Source of the DNA: VSJD01 sp041653875
GTDB lineage: Bacteria > Verrucomicrobiota > Kiritimatiellia > JAAZAB01
Direction of reading: 5' to 3'
Assembly: GCA_041653875.1 (NCBI GenBank)
Contig: JBAZEM010000009.1
Location: 1 to 64,000 of the forward strand
DNA length: 64,000 nucleotides
The notes beneath the pieces are model-generated. The model ran no database searches and had not been told where the DNA came from. It worked only from the letters and a program-made list of their open reading frames with translations. Positions 48,998 through 57,503 of the stretch are shown piece by piece. Position numbers and translations under genes: made by a program. Position 1 is the stretch's first letter, and the number at the start of each line of letters is the position of its first letter.

Positions 48998-51591
48998 GCA
49001 CACCTGAACAGATCAGCCAATACATGAGCTTGCGCGAACCCCAACGCGAGGCGCTTCAAGTCCTCCATGAAATCAGCGCAACCATAGACTATAAGACGGC
49101 GCCCCTGGACGCCGTAGCGGCGATTGCCGCCGAAAAGAGCAAAGCCGCCAAGCCGGTGAAGTTCGACACGCAATTCCCCTCGTTTTGCTTTGCCCTGGCA
49201 ACCGGTGTCGGAAAGACCCGGCTCATGGGCGCTTGTATCTACTACCTTTGGCAAACCAAGGGATATCGCAACTTCTTTATTCTGTCCCCGAATATCACGA
49301 TCTACGACAAGCTCCGGGCGGAACTGAACCCGGCGCATCCCAAGTACATGTTTGTCGGCCTCGCGGACATGCCATTGCCGCAGGTTTATGACGGCGACAA
49401 TTACGTGCGGTTTAACCCGGCCCAGATGCTCTTCGGCAATCCACCGAACATCTTTATTTTCAATATCAGCAAGATTTTCACGGCCCGGACGGACACGGAA
49501 TTCAAATTCCATCGGTTTAGCGAGTATCTCGGCGCTTCTTTTTCGGCCATGTTGCAGGGCATGCCGGATCTGGTTGTCCTGATGGACGAAAGCCACCGCT
49601 ATCGCGCGGAGGCATCTCTCAAGGCGATCAATCATTTGAAACCGGCGCTGGGCATTGAATTCACCGCCACTCCCAAGTCGTCGGACAATGTTGTCTATTC
49701 GTTCGACCTTGCCCATGCCATGGGACGATTCGTCAAAACGCCCACCGTTGTCACACGAACCAACCTGACTACATCCGACCAGCAGGAAATCGAGAAGCTG
49801 AAACTCATGGACGGTATGACTCTGCATGAGACGAAGAAATGCAAGCTCTTGGAGTACTGCCAGGCCAACAACCTGCCGGTTGTGAAGCCGTTCGTTCTCA
49901 TCTCCACCCGCGACACAACCCATGCTTCGCAGGTTGGCGCATACGTGGAATCGGATGATTTCTGCGAAGGCCGCTACAAAGGCAAAGTGATCGAGATTCA
50001 CTCCGGCAAGACCGGCGCCGAAAGCGACGAGAATGTCCAGAAACTTCTTTCAGTCGAAAGCCCCACCAGCATTGTTGAAATCGTCATTCATGTGAATATG
50101 CTGAAGGAAGGCTGGGATGTGAAGAATCTCTACACGCTCATCCCCTTGCGAGCGACTATCAGCGAGATTCTGGGGCACCAGACGATGGGACGAGGACTGC
50201 GTCTTCCGTTCGGCGAAGTTACGGGAGACGAGGAATTGGACTCTTTGGATATTGTCTCGCACGGTCAATATGAACAACTGGTCAGGGAAGCCAAGAACAG
50301 TCCTTTCTTCGTCAAGTGCAAGGAATTGTGCGCCGATGATCTGCGGCCGGTCAAGTCAGTCATTGTTTCGCATAAGTTCGTTGATCTCGGGGCCGTGTTC
50401 GACAAATTGCAGGAGGAGAAATCCCTGCTGTTCACATCCGAACTCACGAATCAACAACGCCTGAACCAGATTGTGGAGCAAATCGTTGCAAAGGAACATC
50501 AGGAACACGAGGCCGCACTGGCGGAGGCTGTTCGCCAATCGCAGACACAACCAGTCCCTGAAGGTGCGCCGATTGATCTTTTCCCCGCTCAACCGGCAGT
50601 GCCTCCGTCGAAACCATTTGACCCTGTGGCGCGCGCGGAGGAACTCAAAACAACGCTCAAGAACTATGCCGAGGCCAACATAGATGTGCCGTATATCATC
50701 ACGGACACCTATCCCGAACGCGACTTCCAGCCGTTCGATGTGAAAGTTACGGTCGGCCCGTTCGAACTGGTTGATCAACGCCTTCTGGCCCATGATCTCG
50801 CCAGCGGCAAGGAGCACACTGGGGACAAGTTGGATGTCATGGAAATCGAACATCCCAAGCCATTTCTGGCTGGGCGGCTCATTGACGAAGTTGAAGAAAT
50901 AGACGCCGCCAATGACAAAGAGGCCGTTTTGGCCATTGTGGACGCCTATCTCGCCAAAACGAACATTCCCGCCGACAAACTCGGCAAGATAGTTCACCTG
51001 TATCGGGATGTCATTGTCAGGGATCTGAAATCTCAGATCGAGGCCCACATTCAGCACCAGACCAAGGTGGAAGTCCATGTCCGCAGTGGTTTCATCAAGT
51101 TCCGTCCCTACAACAAGACCGTATTGGTCGCAAACGGCATTCTTCCGTACACAGCCACCGTTCAGGCTTCCGACATCAGGAAGTACCTTTTTGAGGGGTT
51201 CAAGAAGTCCTTCTATTTGCAAGTTCCATTCGACTCCACGCCGGAAAAGGACTTCGCTGTCCTGCTGGAACGTGACCCGGCGATTCTCAAATGGATTCGC
51301 CCGGCAGAAGGTGGTGTTCCTATCTTCTATCGAGGCCGAGATTACACACCCGATTTCATTGTGGAGACCAAGGAAGCCAAGTATTTGGTTGAAATCAAAG
51401 GCCGCCGCGATCTTGCGCCAACGATTGACGAGACTGTCCGCGATAAGGCGTTGGCCGGCATCCGTTGGTGCGAGGCGGCGTCCAGCATAAAAGGCGGCAA
51501 ACCCTGGCAATATAAACTGATCCCGGAAGACGCTGTTGCCGCCAACGTAGATTTCAAGTTTGCCATGGCACAGGCCGTTAAGGTTGCGTGA
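48994..51591 (+). CDS. Type III restriction-like helicase-endonuclease (Res)
   Basis: An 865-residue SF2 enzyme. Walker A is ALATGVGKTRLMGA (GVGKT 71-75), motif II DESHRYRAEASL (about 197), motif III-like LGIEFTATPKSSDNV, and motif VI LGHQTMGRGLRLPFG. The C-terminal nuclease shows YTPDFIVETKEAKYLVEIKG, the PD-(D/E)XK core. It should translocate and cleave DNA with unmodified target sites together with the Mod subunit. The position as the last gene of mod-DUF1016-res with ATGA overlap indicates one operon. Intact by all visible motifs. Confidence 0.9.
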   Translation: MSTPEQISQYMSLREPQREALQVLHEISATIDYKTAPLDAVAAIAAEKSKAAKPVKFDTQFPSFCFALATGVGKTRLMGACIYYLWQTKGYRNFFILSPNITIYDKLRAELNPAHPKYMFVGLADMPLPQVYDGDNYVRFNPAQMLFGNPPNIFIFNISKIFTARTDTEFKFHRFSEYLGASFSAMLQGMPDLVVLMDESHRYRAEASLKAINHLKPALGIEFTATPKSSDNVVYSFDLAHAMGRFVKTPTVVTRTNLTTSDQQEIEKLKLMDGMTLHETKKCKLLEYCQANNLPVVKPFVLISTRDTTHASQVGAYVESDDFCEGRYKGKVIEIHSGKTGAESDENVQKLLSVESPTSIVEIVIHVNMLKEGWDVKNLYTLIPLRATISEILGHQTMGRGLRLPFGEVTGDEELDSLDIVSHGQYEQLVREAKNSPFFVKCKELCADDLRPVKSVIVSHKFVDLGAVFDKLQEEKSLLFTSELTNQQRLNQIVEQIVAKEHQEHEAALAEAVRQSQTQPVPEGAPIDLFPAQPAVPPSKPFDPVARAEELKTTLKNYAEANIDVPYIITDTYPERDFQPFDVKVTVGPFELVDQRLLAHDLASGKEHTGDKLDVMEIEHPKPFLAGRLIDEVEEIDAANDKEAVLAIVDAYLAKTNIPADKLGKIVHLYRDVIVRDLKSQIEAHIQHQTKVEVHVRSGFIKFRPYNKTVLVANGILPYTATVQASDIRKYLFEGFKKSFYLQVPFDSTPEKDFAVLLERDPAILKWIRPAEGGVPIFYRGRDYTPDFIVETKEAKYLVEIKGRRDLAPTIDETVRDKALAGIRWCEAASSIKGGKPWQYKLIPEDAVAANVDFKFAMAQAVKVA

Positions 51592-51616
51592 GGGGGGAGG
51601 CGATCCGGAATGGCCC

Positions 51617-51874
51617 ATGAAAAAACGAATCCTCTTTCTCGAATTGCCCCGGCTGGATAATGACGCCGGCGGGCCGCAGGAGCATTTGCGGCTGGCGGGC
51701 GTTTACTTGCGCAGTCTCTTAACTCTCGATCGGGTGCGCGCGTTTCAGCGGCAGGGCGCGCGCGAAATCCGGTTTGTCGATCCCTCCTTCAAATCCCATC
51801 CGGCGTTCGACGAAATAATCCGGCGCATAGCCGCTTGGAACAAGCGCTTGCGCGTTAAGTTTTTTGCCGATTGA
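51617..51874 (+). pseudogene. Internally deleted B12-binding radical SAM protein remnant
   Basis: An 85-codon frame. The first about 35 residues (KKRILFLELPRLDNDAGGPQ, EHLRLAGVYLRSL) look like the cobalamin-binding N-terminus of radical SAM proteins. The following LDRVRAFQRQGAREIRFVDP and SFKSHPAFDEIIRRIAAWNK look like the mid-barrel part after the cluster-binding motif, so roughly the Rossmann domain remainder and the CxxxCxxC segment have been lost. The frame then ends prematurely. It sits 25 bases after the Res gene. Confidence 0.6.
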
Positions 51875-52011
51875 GAAGCCGATTCGTCCGCATGCGCGGC
51901 GCCAAAGGCTTTGATGGAATTTGTTCGGCAAGTTTGTTATAGTAGCCTGCATTCACAATGCAAAGGCCTGTGGCGGAAAACGACCTTGTAGTAACTCAGG
52001 GGGGGATAAAT

Positions 52012-52893
52012 ATGACGGCAAAAATTATTGACGGCAAGCAGGTGGCCGCCGCGATTCGCGCGGAGTTAAAGGCTGAAGTTCAGAACCTTCATGCACGCGG
52101 TATCACCCCCGGCCTGGGCGTCATCCTGGTCGGGGACGATCCGGCATCCAAGTCGTATGTCACGGCCAAGGAACGGGCGTGCGCCGAAATCGGGTTGTTT
52201 TCCGACGATAATCGCATGCCGGCGACGACCACCCAGGCCGAGTTGCTGGCGCGGGTCCGCGCGATGAACGCCGATCCCAAGATTCATGGGATTTTGGTGC
52301 AACTGCCTTTGCCCAGGCATCTGAACGAGAGCGAAGTGCTGTTGGCCATCGATCCGGACAAGGATGTGGATGGGTTCCACCCGGTGAACGTCGGGCGGAT
52401 GGTGCTGGGCCAGAAAGCCTATTTGCCTTGTACGCCGCACGGCGTGGTGCAATTGCTCGTGCGCAATGGCGTCAAGCTGAAGGGCGCGCATGTGGTTGTG
52501 GTGGGCCGGAGCAACATCGTCGGCAAACCGCTGGCCAACATGCTCGTCCAGAAAAACGACCAGGCCAATGCCACGGTCACGATCTGCCACACCGGCACGC
52601 GCGATATCGGTTATTTCACGCGCCAGGCGGACATCGTGGTGGCCGCGGCCGGGCATCCCAACACGATCACGGCTGACATGATCAAGCCCGGAGCGGTGGT
52701 GATCGACGTGGGGGTCAATCGCGTGGAAGACGCCTCCAGGAAAGCCGGCTACCGCCTGGTGGGCGACGTGGATTTCGAGGCCGTCAAGGAAAAGGCCTCC
52801 ATGATTACGCCCGTCCCCGGCGGCGTGGGCCCCATGACCATTACCATGCTGTTATTCAATACCGTGGCATCGGCAAAGCGCTCTGCGGGTTAA
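52012..52893 (+). CDS. folD: Bifunctional methylene-THF dehydrogenase/cyclohydrolase
   Basis: A 293-residue FolD. IIDGKQVAAAIRAELKAEV opens the protein; GLGVILVGDDPASKSYVTAK includes the catalytic Lys-containing YVTAK; GILVQLPLPRHLN, PDKDVDGFHPVNVG and VVVGRSNIVGKPLANML are the folate- and NADP-binding signatures, and PVPGGVGPMTITMLL ends the domain. It interconverts methylene- and formyl-THF. ATG 52012 has AGGGGGGATAAAT upstream. Confidence 0.97.
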   Translation: MTAKIIDGKQVAAAIRAELKAEVQNLHARGITPGLGVILVGDDPASKSYVTAKERACAEIGLFSDDNRMPATTTQAELLARVRAMNADPKIHGILVQLPLPRHLNESEVLLAIDPDKDVDGFHPVNVGRMVLGQKAYLPCTPHGVVQLLVRNGVKLKGAHVVVVGRSNIVGKPLANMLVQKNDQANATVTICHTGTRDIGYFTRQADIVVAAAGHPNTITADMIKPGAVVIDVGVNRVEDASRKAGYRLVGDVDFEAVKEKASMITPVPGGVGPMTITMLLFNTVASAKRSAG

Positions 52894-52965
52894 GGCCGAC
52901 CGGGAACCCCTTGGTCCTTGCAATGATGATCGCGGCGCATTGCCGCTACTGGAAAACAAAACACT

Positions 52966-55029
52966 ATGAAAACCAAATGCCTTGCACGCTTTCGTCCGAA
53001 TGCCAATTTTCGCGATCCGGTTCAATATGGCCTGCGCTTCCAGATCCTGCCGGACCGCAATGCCCTTGCCAGGGCGCGGGATTTGGTTATGTTCTGCCGC
53101 CGGCACAAAATTCCCGCCGTGCACTTGATCATGAACGCCGAAGAATGGAACTGCGGGCACATGACGGAGACCGAAATCCGCAAGTATCTGGGCATGTTCC
53201 GGCGCATCGTGCCGATCCTGCGTCAGGCGGGGATTTCGGTGAATCTCAATCCCTGGAGCACAACCTTGCACCGAAGCCGCGGCCGGCGTTTGCGCGCGGG
53301 CCAGCGGTTCGAGCGCATGGTCTCGCCCACGGGCAAACAGGCGCGGGCGGTGGCGTCCTTTGCCGATCCGCGCTGGCGCAAGTACCTGGCCGCGCTTTAT
53401 GGGCGCATGGCGGCCATCGGGTTCGAGACGCTCTGGCTGGAGGATGACTTTCGCTATCATAACCACGATGGTCTCGATTGGGGCGGGGATTTCAGCGAAG
53501 CCATGCTGGACCGGTTCGCCAAAAAAATCGGGAGGCCGGTGACGCGCGCGGAAGTGGTGCGCAAGGTGCTTCAGCCCGGCCGGCCGCATCCCTGGCGGAA
53601 GCAGTGGCTGGCGCTGTGGCGGGAATGCCAGGAAACCTGCGCGGGCGAAATCCGCGATGCCGTGGCGGCGGCCAATCCGCGCGCGCGCCTTGGGATCATG
53701 AGCAGCGGCATGGATGCTCACTCGGCGGAAGGGCGGGATTGGCAGGGGTTGTTTCAGGCCCTGGCGACCGGCGGCCGCGCCGCGCATCGCCCTAATTTCG
53801 CAAGCTATGAGGATGCGACGGATGTTATAAGTCATATCCACGGCTATGCGGCCCTGGATATCCAGAAGCGAATGCGGCCGCCTTGGGTGGATGCCCACCC
53901 GGAAATCGAGAACTTCCCATTCGGACGGTTCGGCAAGTCCGATGCCACCACCTACTTCCAGATGGCGATAGCCAAGATCATGGGCTCGGAAGGACTCTTG
54001 CTGGATCTGCATCCCATGACGGGCAACAGTGTCTTGGAAGAGCTGGACGTGGGCGCGATGCTGGATAAATCCTTTTCCGCCTTGGCCTGGCTGGGCCGGC
54101 AGTTTCCGCGCCCGTTGGAATCCCGCGGGGTGGGCGTGCCTTTCAAAGCCGACGCGGCTGAAACCATTCGGTTGGCCGGCGGCGCCACCTATGACAAATT
54201 AGTATGCGCCACGGATCATCCCGGATTTGTGCTTGGCCGATCAGGCATCGCTTTCCAGACGGCCATGTCTCCGGATGTGAATGTCGTCTGGGGGCCCAAG
54301 GCGTGGTCCTTTACGGATGCTGAAGTGATCGGCATGCTGGGACATGGCCTCTGGCTCGACGCGGAAGCGGTCGAAATTCTCGTTCAGCGCGGGTTCGGTG
54401 AATACCTGGGACTGCGCCTGAAGCGTTGGCTGGCGCGCGATAGCGCCACGTACACGGTGGAGCGCGTGGTCAATGCGGCTTGCGGAGTGCGGGTCGGCTT
54501 CAATGCCAGTTGTAATAATTGCAAGCGTGTGCTGGTTGTGGCGCCTGCCGCCGGCGCCGAACGCTGGACGGACGTTGTGGATTGCATGAACAAGACGCTG
54601 GGGCCCGGTCTGACCGTTTTCCAGAACGAGCTGGGGGGCAGGGTGGCGGTCAGCGCTTTCCAAATGCATTTGGAATGGGGGGCCTGGAATCTCAATTTTC
54701 AGCGCCAAGCGCTGGTGCAACACCTCGTTCGTCGCCTGACTCGCGGGCCGGCGCCGGTAATGACTTCCGGCGCGCCGCACATGTTCCCGATCGATTTGCG
54801 CTGTGGATCGGAACGCAAGGTTGTGGTTGCCAATCTATGTTTGGATCCGGGCCGTGTGACCGTCGCCATTCCGGGCGTTCAGCGGGTTCAGGCCGGCACG
54901 GTCATTCGGCCCCTGGGCAAGCCGGAGCCCGCGCGGTGTCGGTGCCAACGCATGCGTGGTGGAGTATTGACGGTAACGCTTCCGAGCGACCTGCCGCATT
55001 ACGGCTTGGCGGTTTTATCTGTGATTTGA
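52966..55029 (+). CDS. Predicted TIM-barrel glycoside-hydrolase-like protein, family not assigned
   Basis: A 687-residue cytoplasmic protein without signal peptide. The N-terminal about 400 residues look like a (beta/alpha)8 glycosidase: FRRIVPILRQAGISVNLNPW, FETLWLEDDFRYHNHDGLDW (acidic cluster), RLGIMSSGMDAHSAEGRDW and GSEGLLLDLHPMTGNSV in the places expected of strand ends. The remainder (about 420-687) resembles the amidotransferase-like and beta-sandwich parts that follow in GH42-type proteins. I cannot name the family; similar proteins are frequent in PVC genomes. GGAAAAC precedes ATG 52966 (15 bases). Confidence 0.5.
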   Translation: MKTKCLARFRPNANFRDPVQYGLRFQILPDRNALARARDLVMFCRRHKIPAVHLIMNAEEWNCGHMTETEIRKYLGMFRRIVPILRQAGISVNLNPWSTTLHRSRGRRLRAGQRFERMVSPTGKQARAVASFADPRWRKYLAALYGRMAAIGFETLWLEDDFRYHNHDGLDWGGDFSEAMLDRFAKKIGRPVTRAEVVRKVLQPGRPHPWRKQWLALWRECQETCAGEIRDAVAAANPRARLGIMSSGMDAHSAEGRDWQGLFQALATGGRAAHRPNFASYEDATDVISHIHGYAALDIQKRMRPPWVDAHPEIENFPFGRFGKSDATTYFQMAIAKIMGSEGLLLDLHPMTGNSVLEELDVGAMLDKSFSALAWLGRQFPRPLESRGVGVPFKADAAETIRLAGGATYDKLVCATDHPGFVLGRSGIAFQTAMSPDVNVVWGPKAWSFTDAEVIGMLGHGLWLDAEAVEILVQRGFGEYLGLRLKRWLARDSATYTVERVVNAACGVRVGFNASCNNCKRVLVVAPAAGAERWTDVVDCMNKTLGPGLTVFQNELGGRVAVSAFQMHLEWGAWNLNFQRQALVQHLVRRLTRGPAPVMTSGAPHMFPIDLRCGSERKVVVANLCLDPGRVTVAIPGVQRVQAGTVIRPLGKPEPARCRCQRMRGGVLTVTLPSDLPHYGLAVLSVI

Positions 55030-55133
55030 AAACTGGCGGCGCCTTTTGGACAAAATCCGAACTTTCTTTGATGAAAATCCGACTGTCCGATAGGCATTTA
55101 GGGCATCCCCGCACCCTTCCCCGCATTGGGGAG

Positions 55134-55248
55134 AACGTGTGAAAAAATTAATCCGGACGCCGTGTGAGGGCACACGGCCTACAGTTTCCCCATATTTTGA
55201 GGGTTGTTGTAGGCCCGGCGCCCTCACCGGGCGATTTTTTCACACGTT
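55134..55248. mobile_element. 115-bp MITE-like element with 15-bp perfect terminal inverted repeats
   Basis: AACGTGTGAAAAAAT (55134-55148) and ATTTTTTCACACGTT (55234-55248) are perfect inverted repeats. Inside are GCCGTGTGAGGGCACACGGC and GGCCCGGCGCCCTCACCGGG hairpins. No frame is present. The 339-base gap between 55029 and 55369 holds nothing else that I can support. Confidence 0.75.
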
Positions 55249-55368
55249 CTGAGGGGTTGCGTTCTAAAATAACCCTTTGTTTGCAATGGTCAAATTGCGA
55301 AACCTGTTGCCTGTTGGGAGCGCCAATGGCATAGTCTTGCCGGTAAGACATAGGAAAGGAGCGGATAT

Positions 55369-55630
55369 GGAAGCTTTTGCAACAACACGCATGTCATCGA
55401 AAGGTCAAGTCGTAATTCCGGAAGATATCCGTGGAAGACTAAAACTGATGCCTGGGGTTTAGTTTGTTGTGGTCGGAGAAGGCGACGTCGTGATTTTGAA
55501 GGCCATTACCCCGCCATCCATGGGAAGTTTTGACCGCCTCATCTGCAAAGGCCGGCAACAGGCGCGGGCAAGTGGCATGAAACGGTCCGACATTGCGATG
55601 GTTGTCTCGAAGGTGAGAAGCAGAAGATGA
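55369..55630 (+). pseudogene. AbrB/MazE-type antitoxin gene with an in-frame amber stop
   Basis: The frame MEAFATTRMSSKGQVVIPED IRGRLKLMPGV is a SpoVT-AbrB swapped-hairpin domain, interrupted by TAG at 55460-55462 where most relatives have a charged or Gln codon. Reading through, it continues FVVVGEGDVVILKAITPPSM to a normal stop at 55628-55630, overlapping the start of the PIN-domain gene by ATGA. The ribosome site GGAGCGGAT is intact. A single point mutation therefore inactivates the antitoxin. Confidence 0.8.
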
Positions 55631-56056
55631 GAGTTATTCTGGACACCAACGTCTTTATGTCCGGCGTGTTCTTCTCTGGGCCGCCCTTCGAGATTCTGAA
55701 CGCCTGACGTCACGGCAGATTGACGCTGGTAGTATCCCTGGAGATCCTCGCTGAGTATGAACGTGTCGGGCAGGAACTCGCTAACGAGTTTCGGACGGTT
55801 GACATTGCGCCGATGCTGGGACTCCTCGCGTTCCAAGCAAATATGCAGCGATCCGGACGACGACAAGTTTCTCGCCTGTGCATTGGCCAGCAGCACAAAG
55901 GTCATTTCCAGCGGGGACAAGACGCTACGCAAGACATCCGGCTACGCTGGCATTGAAGTCTTAAGCCCTCGCGAGTTTATCGACAAATACCTGAAAAAGA
56001 ACAACCAACCAACTCGTACGAGCGACGGGAATACCCGCGCAGATGAGTCCCTTTAA
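55627..56056 (+). pseudogene. PIN-domain toxin (PIN_3, COG1569-like), doubly broken
   Basis: ATG 55627 opens MRVILDTNVFMSGVFFSGPP FEILNA, then TGA at 55705 replaces a probable Trp. The frame resumes RHGRLTLVVSLEILAEYERV up to about 55815, then shifts to the +1 frame, where CSDPDDDKFLACALASSTKV and SGYAGIEVLSPREFIDKYL complete the PIN fold. The active-site acids D6, the Glu of LEILAEYERV and DPDDDKF are still present in pieces. Loss of both antitoxin and toxin fits decay of an unneeded toxin-antitoxin module. Confidence 0.8.
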
Positions 56057-56760
56057 ACGGAATCGCTTTGCGGATTGAAACGCGCTGCGGTTTTTTATTT
56101 TCGATGCGCGAAGCCGGGCTTATTAACATTCCCGAAATAGACTGGACATGGTCTTGGAAAAGCCACGCCTTCACAGGCGCGGCTACGTAGCCGCCGGTGT
56201 AAACCGGCGGCAATTTCACGTCTGGACTATTATGAGAACGTTAGTAATTATCTCCCGGAGTTCTGCCTGCCGGCCCTCCTTCTTTTCCGGGTTGCCGTCT
56301 GTCGTCCGTCGTCTGACGACTGCCCGCCTATGGCGAATTGTCCTAAATGCCGCTCGCTTTGCGCTTGTCCCGCCTCGGCCGCCGTTATATACTCGCCGCA
56401 TACTGAATAAGACGCTGTTCGCAGGGATTTGATGCTATGGCGACGAATTTGACAGATGCCGAGATCGCGGCTTTGTAATTCGGAAAGCGAACAGCGTTCA
56501 TTCGATGCCACATGTGGCAAACTATACCGGTTTCTCGAAAAAATGAAAAAGACGCCCAACAAACAAAGCCGGTTTGTCTGCGGCCAAAGCCTCGCCTTAC
56601 CGCCGAAGACGGTGGCTCCGTCCCGTGCTCGGACTGGCCGGGTATGCGAAGCGCATCCCCGTCCAGCTCTGCGCCGGGGCACCGGTCAACGGCCGCCTTT
56701 TATCGTTGATACGACGCTTTGATATTGTACATTTGTACGTGATGAGAAAAAGGAAGCTTT
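56057..56760. other. Non-coding region upstream of the intact PIN toxin
   Basis: Contains a GC-rich palindrome (about 56155-56215), the repeat copy at 56319-56416, and a short frame MATNLTDAEIAAL (56437-56478) followed by stop. Bases 56715-56740 include TTGTACATTTGTACG, with GTAC half-sites that could serve as a toxin-antitoxin operator. AAGGAAGC just before 56761 is the toxin ribosome site. No other gene is supported. Confidence 0.45.
56319..56416. repeat. CTCGCTTTGCGCTTGTCCCG repeat, copy 1
   Basis: About 98 bases, from CTGCCCGCCTATGGCG through GCCGTTATATACTCGCCGCA to CTGAATAAGACGC. Close relatives are copy 3 (58628-58724, about 85-90 percent identical by eye) and the more divergent copy 2 (57404-57480). 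Each copy lies at the 5' side of a gene or gene pair. Confidence 0.8.
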
Positions 56761-57153
56761 ATGGACATCGTCATTGACACATCGGCGCTGCTTGCCGTCG
56801 TCATCGCGGAGCCGGAACGTGACGGGATTATCGCGGCAACCTCGGGGCACACGCTCATCGGACCGGGTTCGATCCCGTGGGAGGTGGGAAACGCCTTCTC
56901 GGCGATGTTGAAGCATCGGCGGGTAACATTTGAGGAATCCCGCAAGGGTCTGAGCATATTTGAGACGATCCCCTTGCGTTACGTGGATGTTGATCTATGC
57001 AACGCGCTATCCATAGCGCACCAGACGGATCTGTACGCGTATGACGCTTACTTTCTCGAATGCGCAATGCGTCACGCCGCGCCAGTGCTGACCTTGGACA
57101 AGGGGTTGCAGAGGGCAGCCAAGAAACTGGGTATTACCCTTTTGGAGTTCTAA
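56761..57153 (+). CDS. VapC-type PIN-domain toxin
   Basis: A 130-residue PIN nuclease. The acidic residues are D6 in MDIVIDTSALLAVV, Glu in IPWEVGNAFSAML, Asp in YAYDAYFLECA and Asp in LTLDKGLQRAA, so the active site is complete. VapC proteins cleave tRNA or rRNA. It is placed before the antitoxin, with two bases between; the antitoxin usually comes first. AAGGAAGC provides the ribosome site. Confidence 0.88.
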   Translation: MDIVIDTSALLAVVIAEPERDGIIAATSGHTLIGPGSIPWEVGNAFSAMLKHRRVTFEESRKGLSIFETIPLRYVDVDLCNALSIAHQTDLYAYDAYFLECAMRHAAPVLTLDKGLQRAAKKLGITLLEF

Positions 57154-57155
57154 TC

Positions 57156-57398
57156 ATGCAGACATACACCTATTCGGAAGCCAGGCAGAGACTCGCAAGC
57201 GTACTGGACGTTGCGGAGTCCAAGGGCAAGGTTCTTATTCGTCGAAAGGACGGCCGGACCTTTGCTCTCGTCCCCGAACGCGCAACGGCATCGCCACTTG
57301 ATGTGCCAAGCATCAGCGCGGAAGTCTCCACGGAAGATCTTGTGTCCATTGTAAAAACGGAAAGAAGCAGAACGAGAGGGTGGAGGTTGCGGCGCTAA
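57156..57398 (+). CDS. Phd/YefM-type antitoxin
   Basis: An 80-residue protein. YSEARQRLASVLDVAESKGKV and LIRRKDGRTFALVPE are the Phd/YefM fold, with the antitoxin tail after residue 45 wrapping the toxin. It should neutralise the preceding PIN toxin and repress the operon. GGAGTTCTAATC precedes ATG 57156. Its stop codon falls next to copy 2 of the 56319-type repeat. The toxin-first order means antitoxin dose depends on downstream translation. Confidence 0.82.
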   Translation: MQTYTYSEARQRLASVLDVAESKGKVLIRRKDGRTFALVPERATASPLDVPSISAEVSTEDLVSIVKTERSRTRGWRLRR

Positions 57399-57403
57399 CC
57401 GCG

Positions 57404-57480
57404 CCACCACGTCCCGATGGCTACTCGCTTTGCGCTTGTTTCACTTCGTCCGCTGTTATATACGCGCGGCACACTGAAAT
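57404..57480. repeat. CTCGCTTTGCGCTTGTCCCG repeat, copy 2 (divergent)
   Basis: Shares ACTCGCTTTGCGCTTGTT, GCTGTTATATACGCG and GCACACTGAA with copies 1 and 3, but is shorter and lacks the leading CTGCCCGCCTA block. It lies between the antitoxin stop (57398) and the start of the Bro-N gene (57504). Confidence 0.7.
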
Positions 57481-57503
57481 TGCAATTTAACCCGCCATTA
57501 ATC

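Noticed and set aside
56338..56400. Integron attC site at the CTCGCTTTGCGC repeats
   Set aside because: The GTTATAT motif and cassette-like layout are suggestive, but I find no matching RYYYAAC partner with paired arms in copies 1 and 3, conservation extends past the presumed recombination point, and no integrase is in the window. Kept only as a cassette-like repeat finding.
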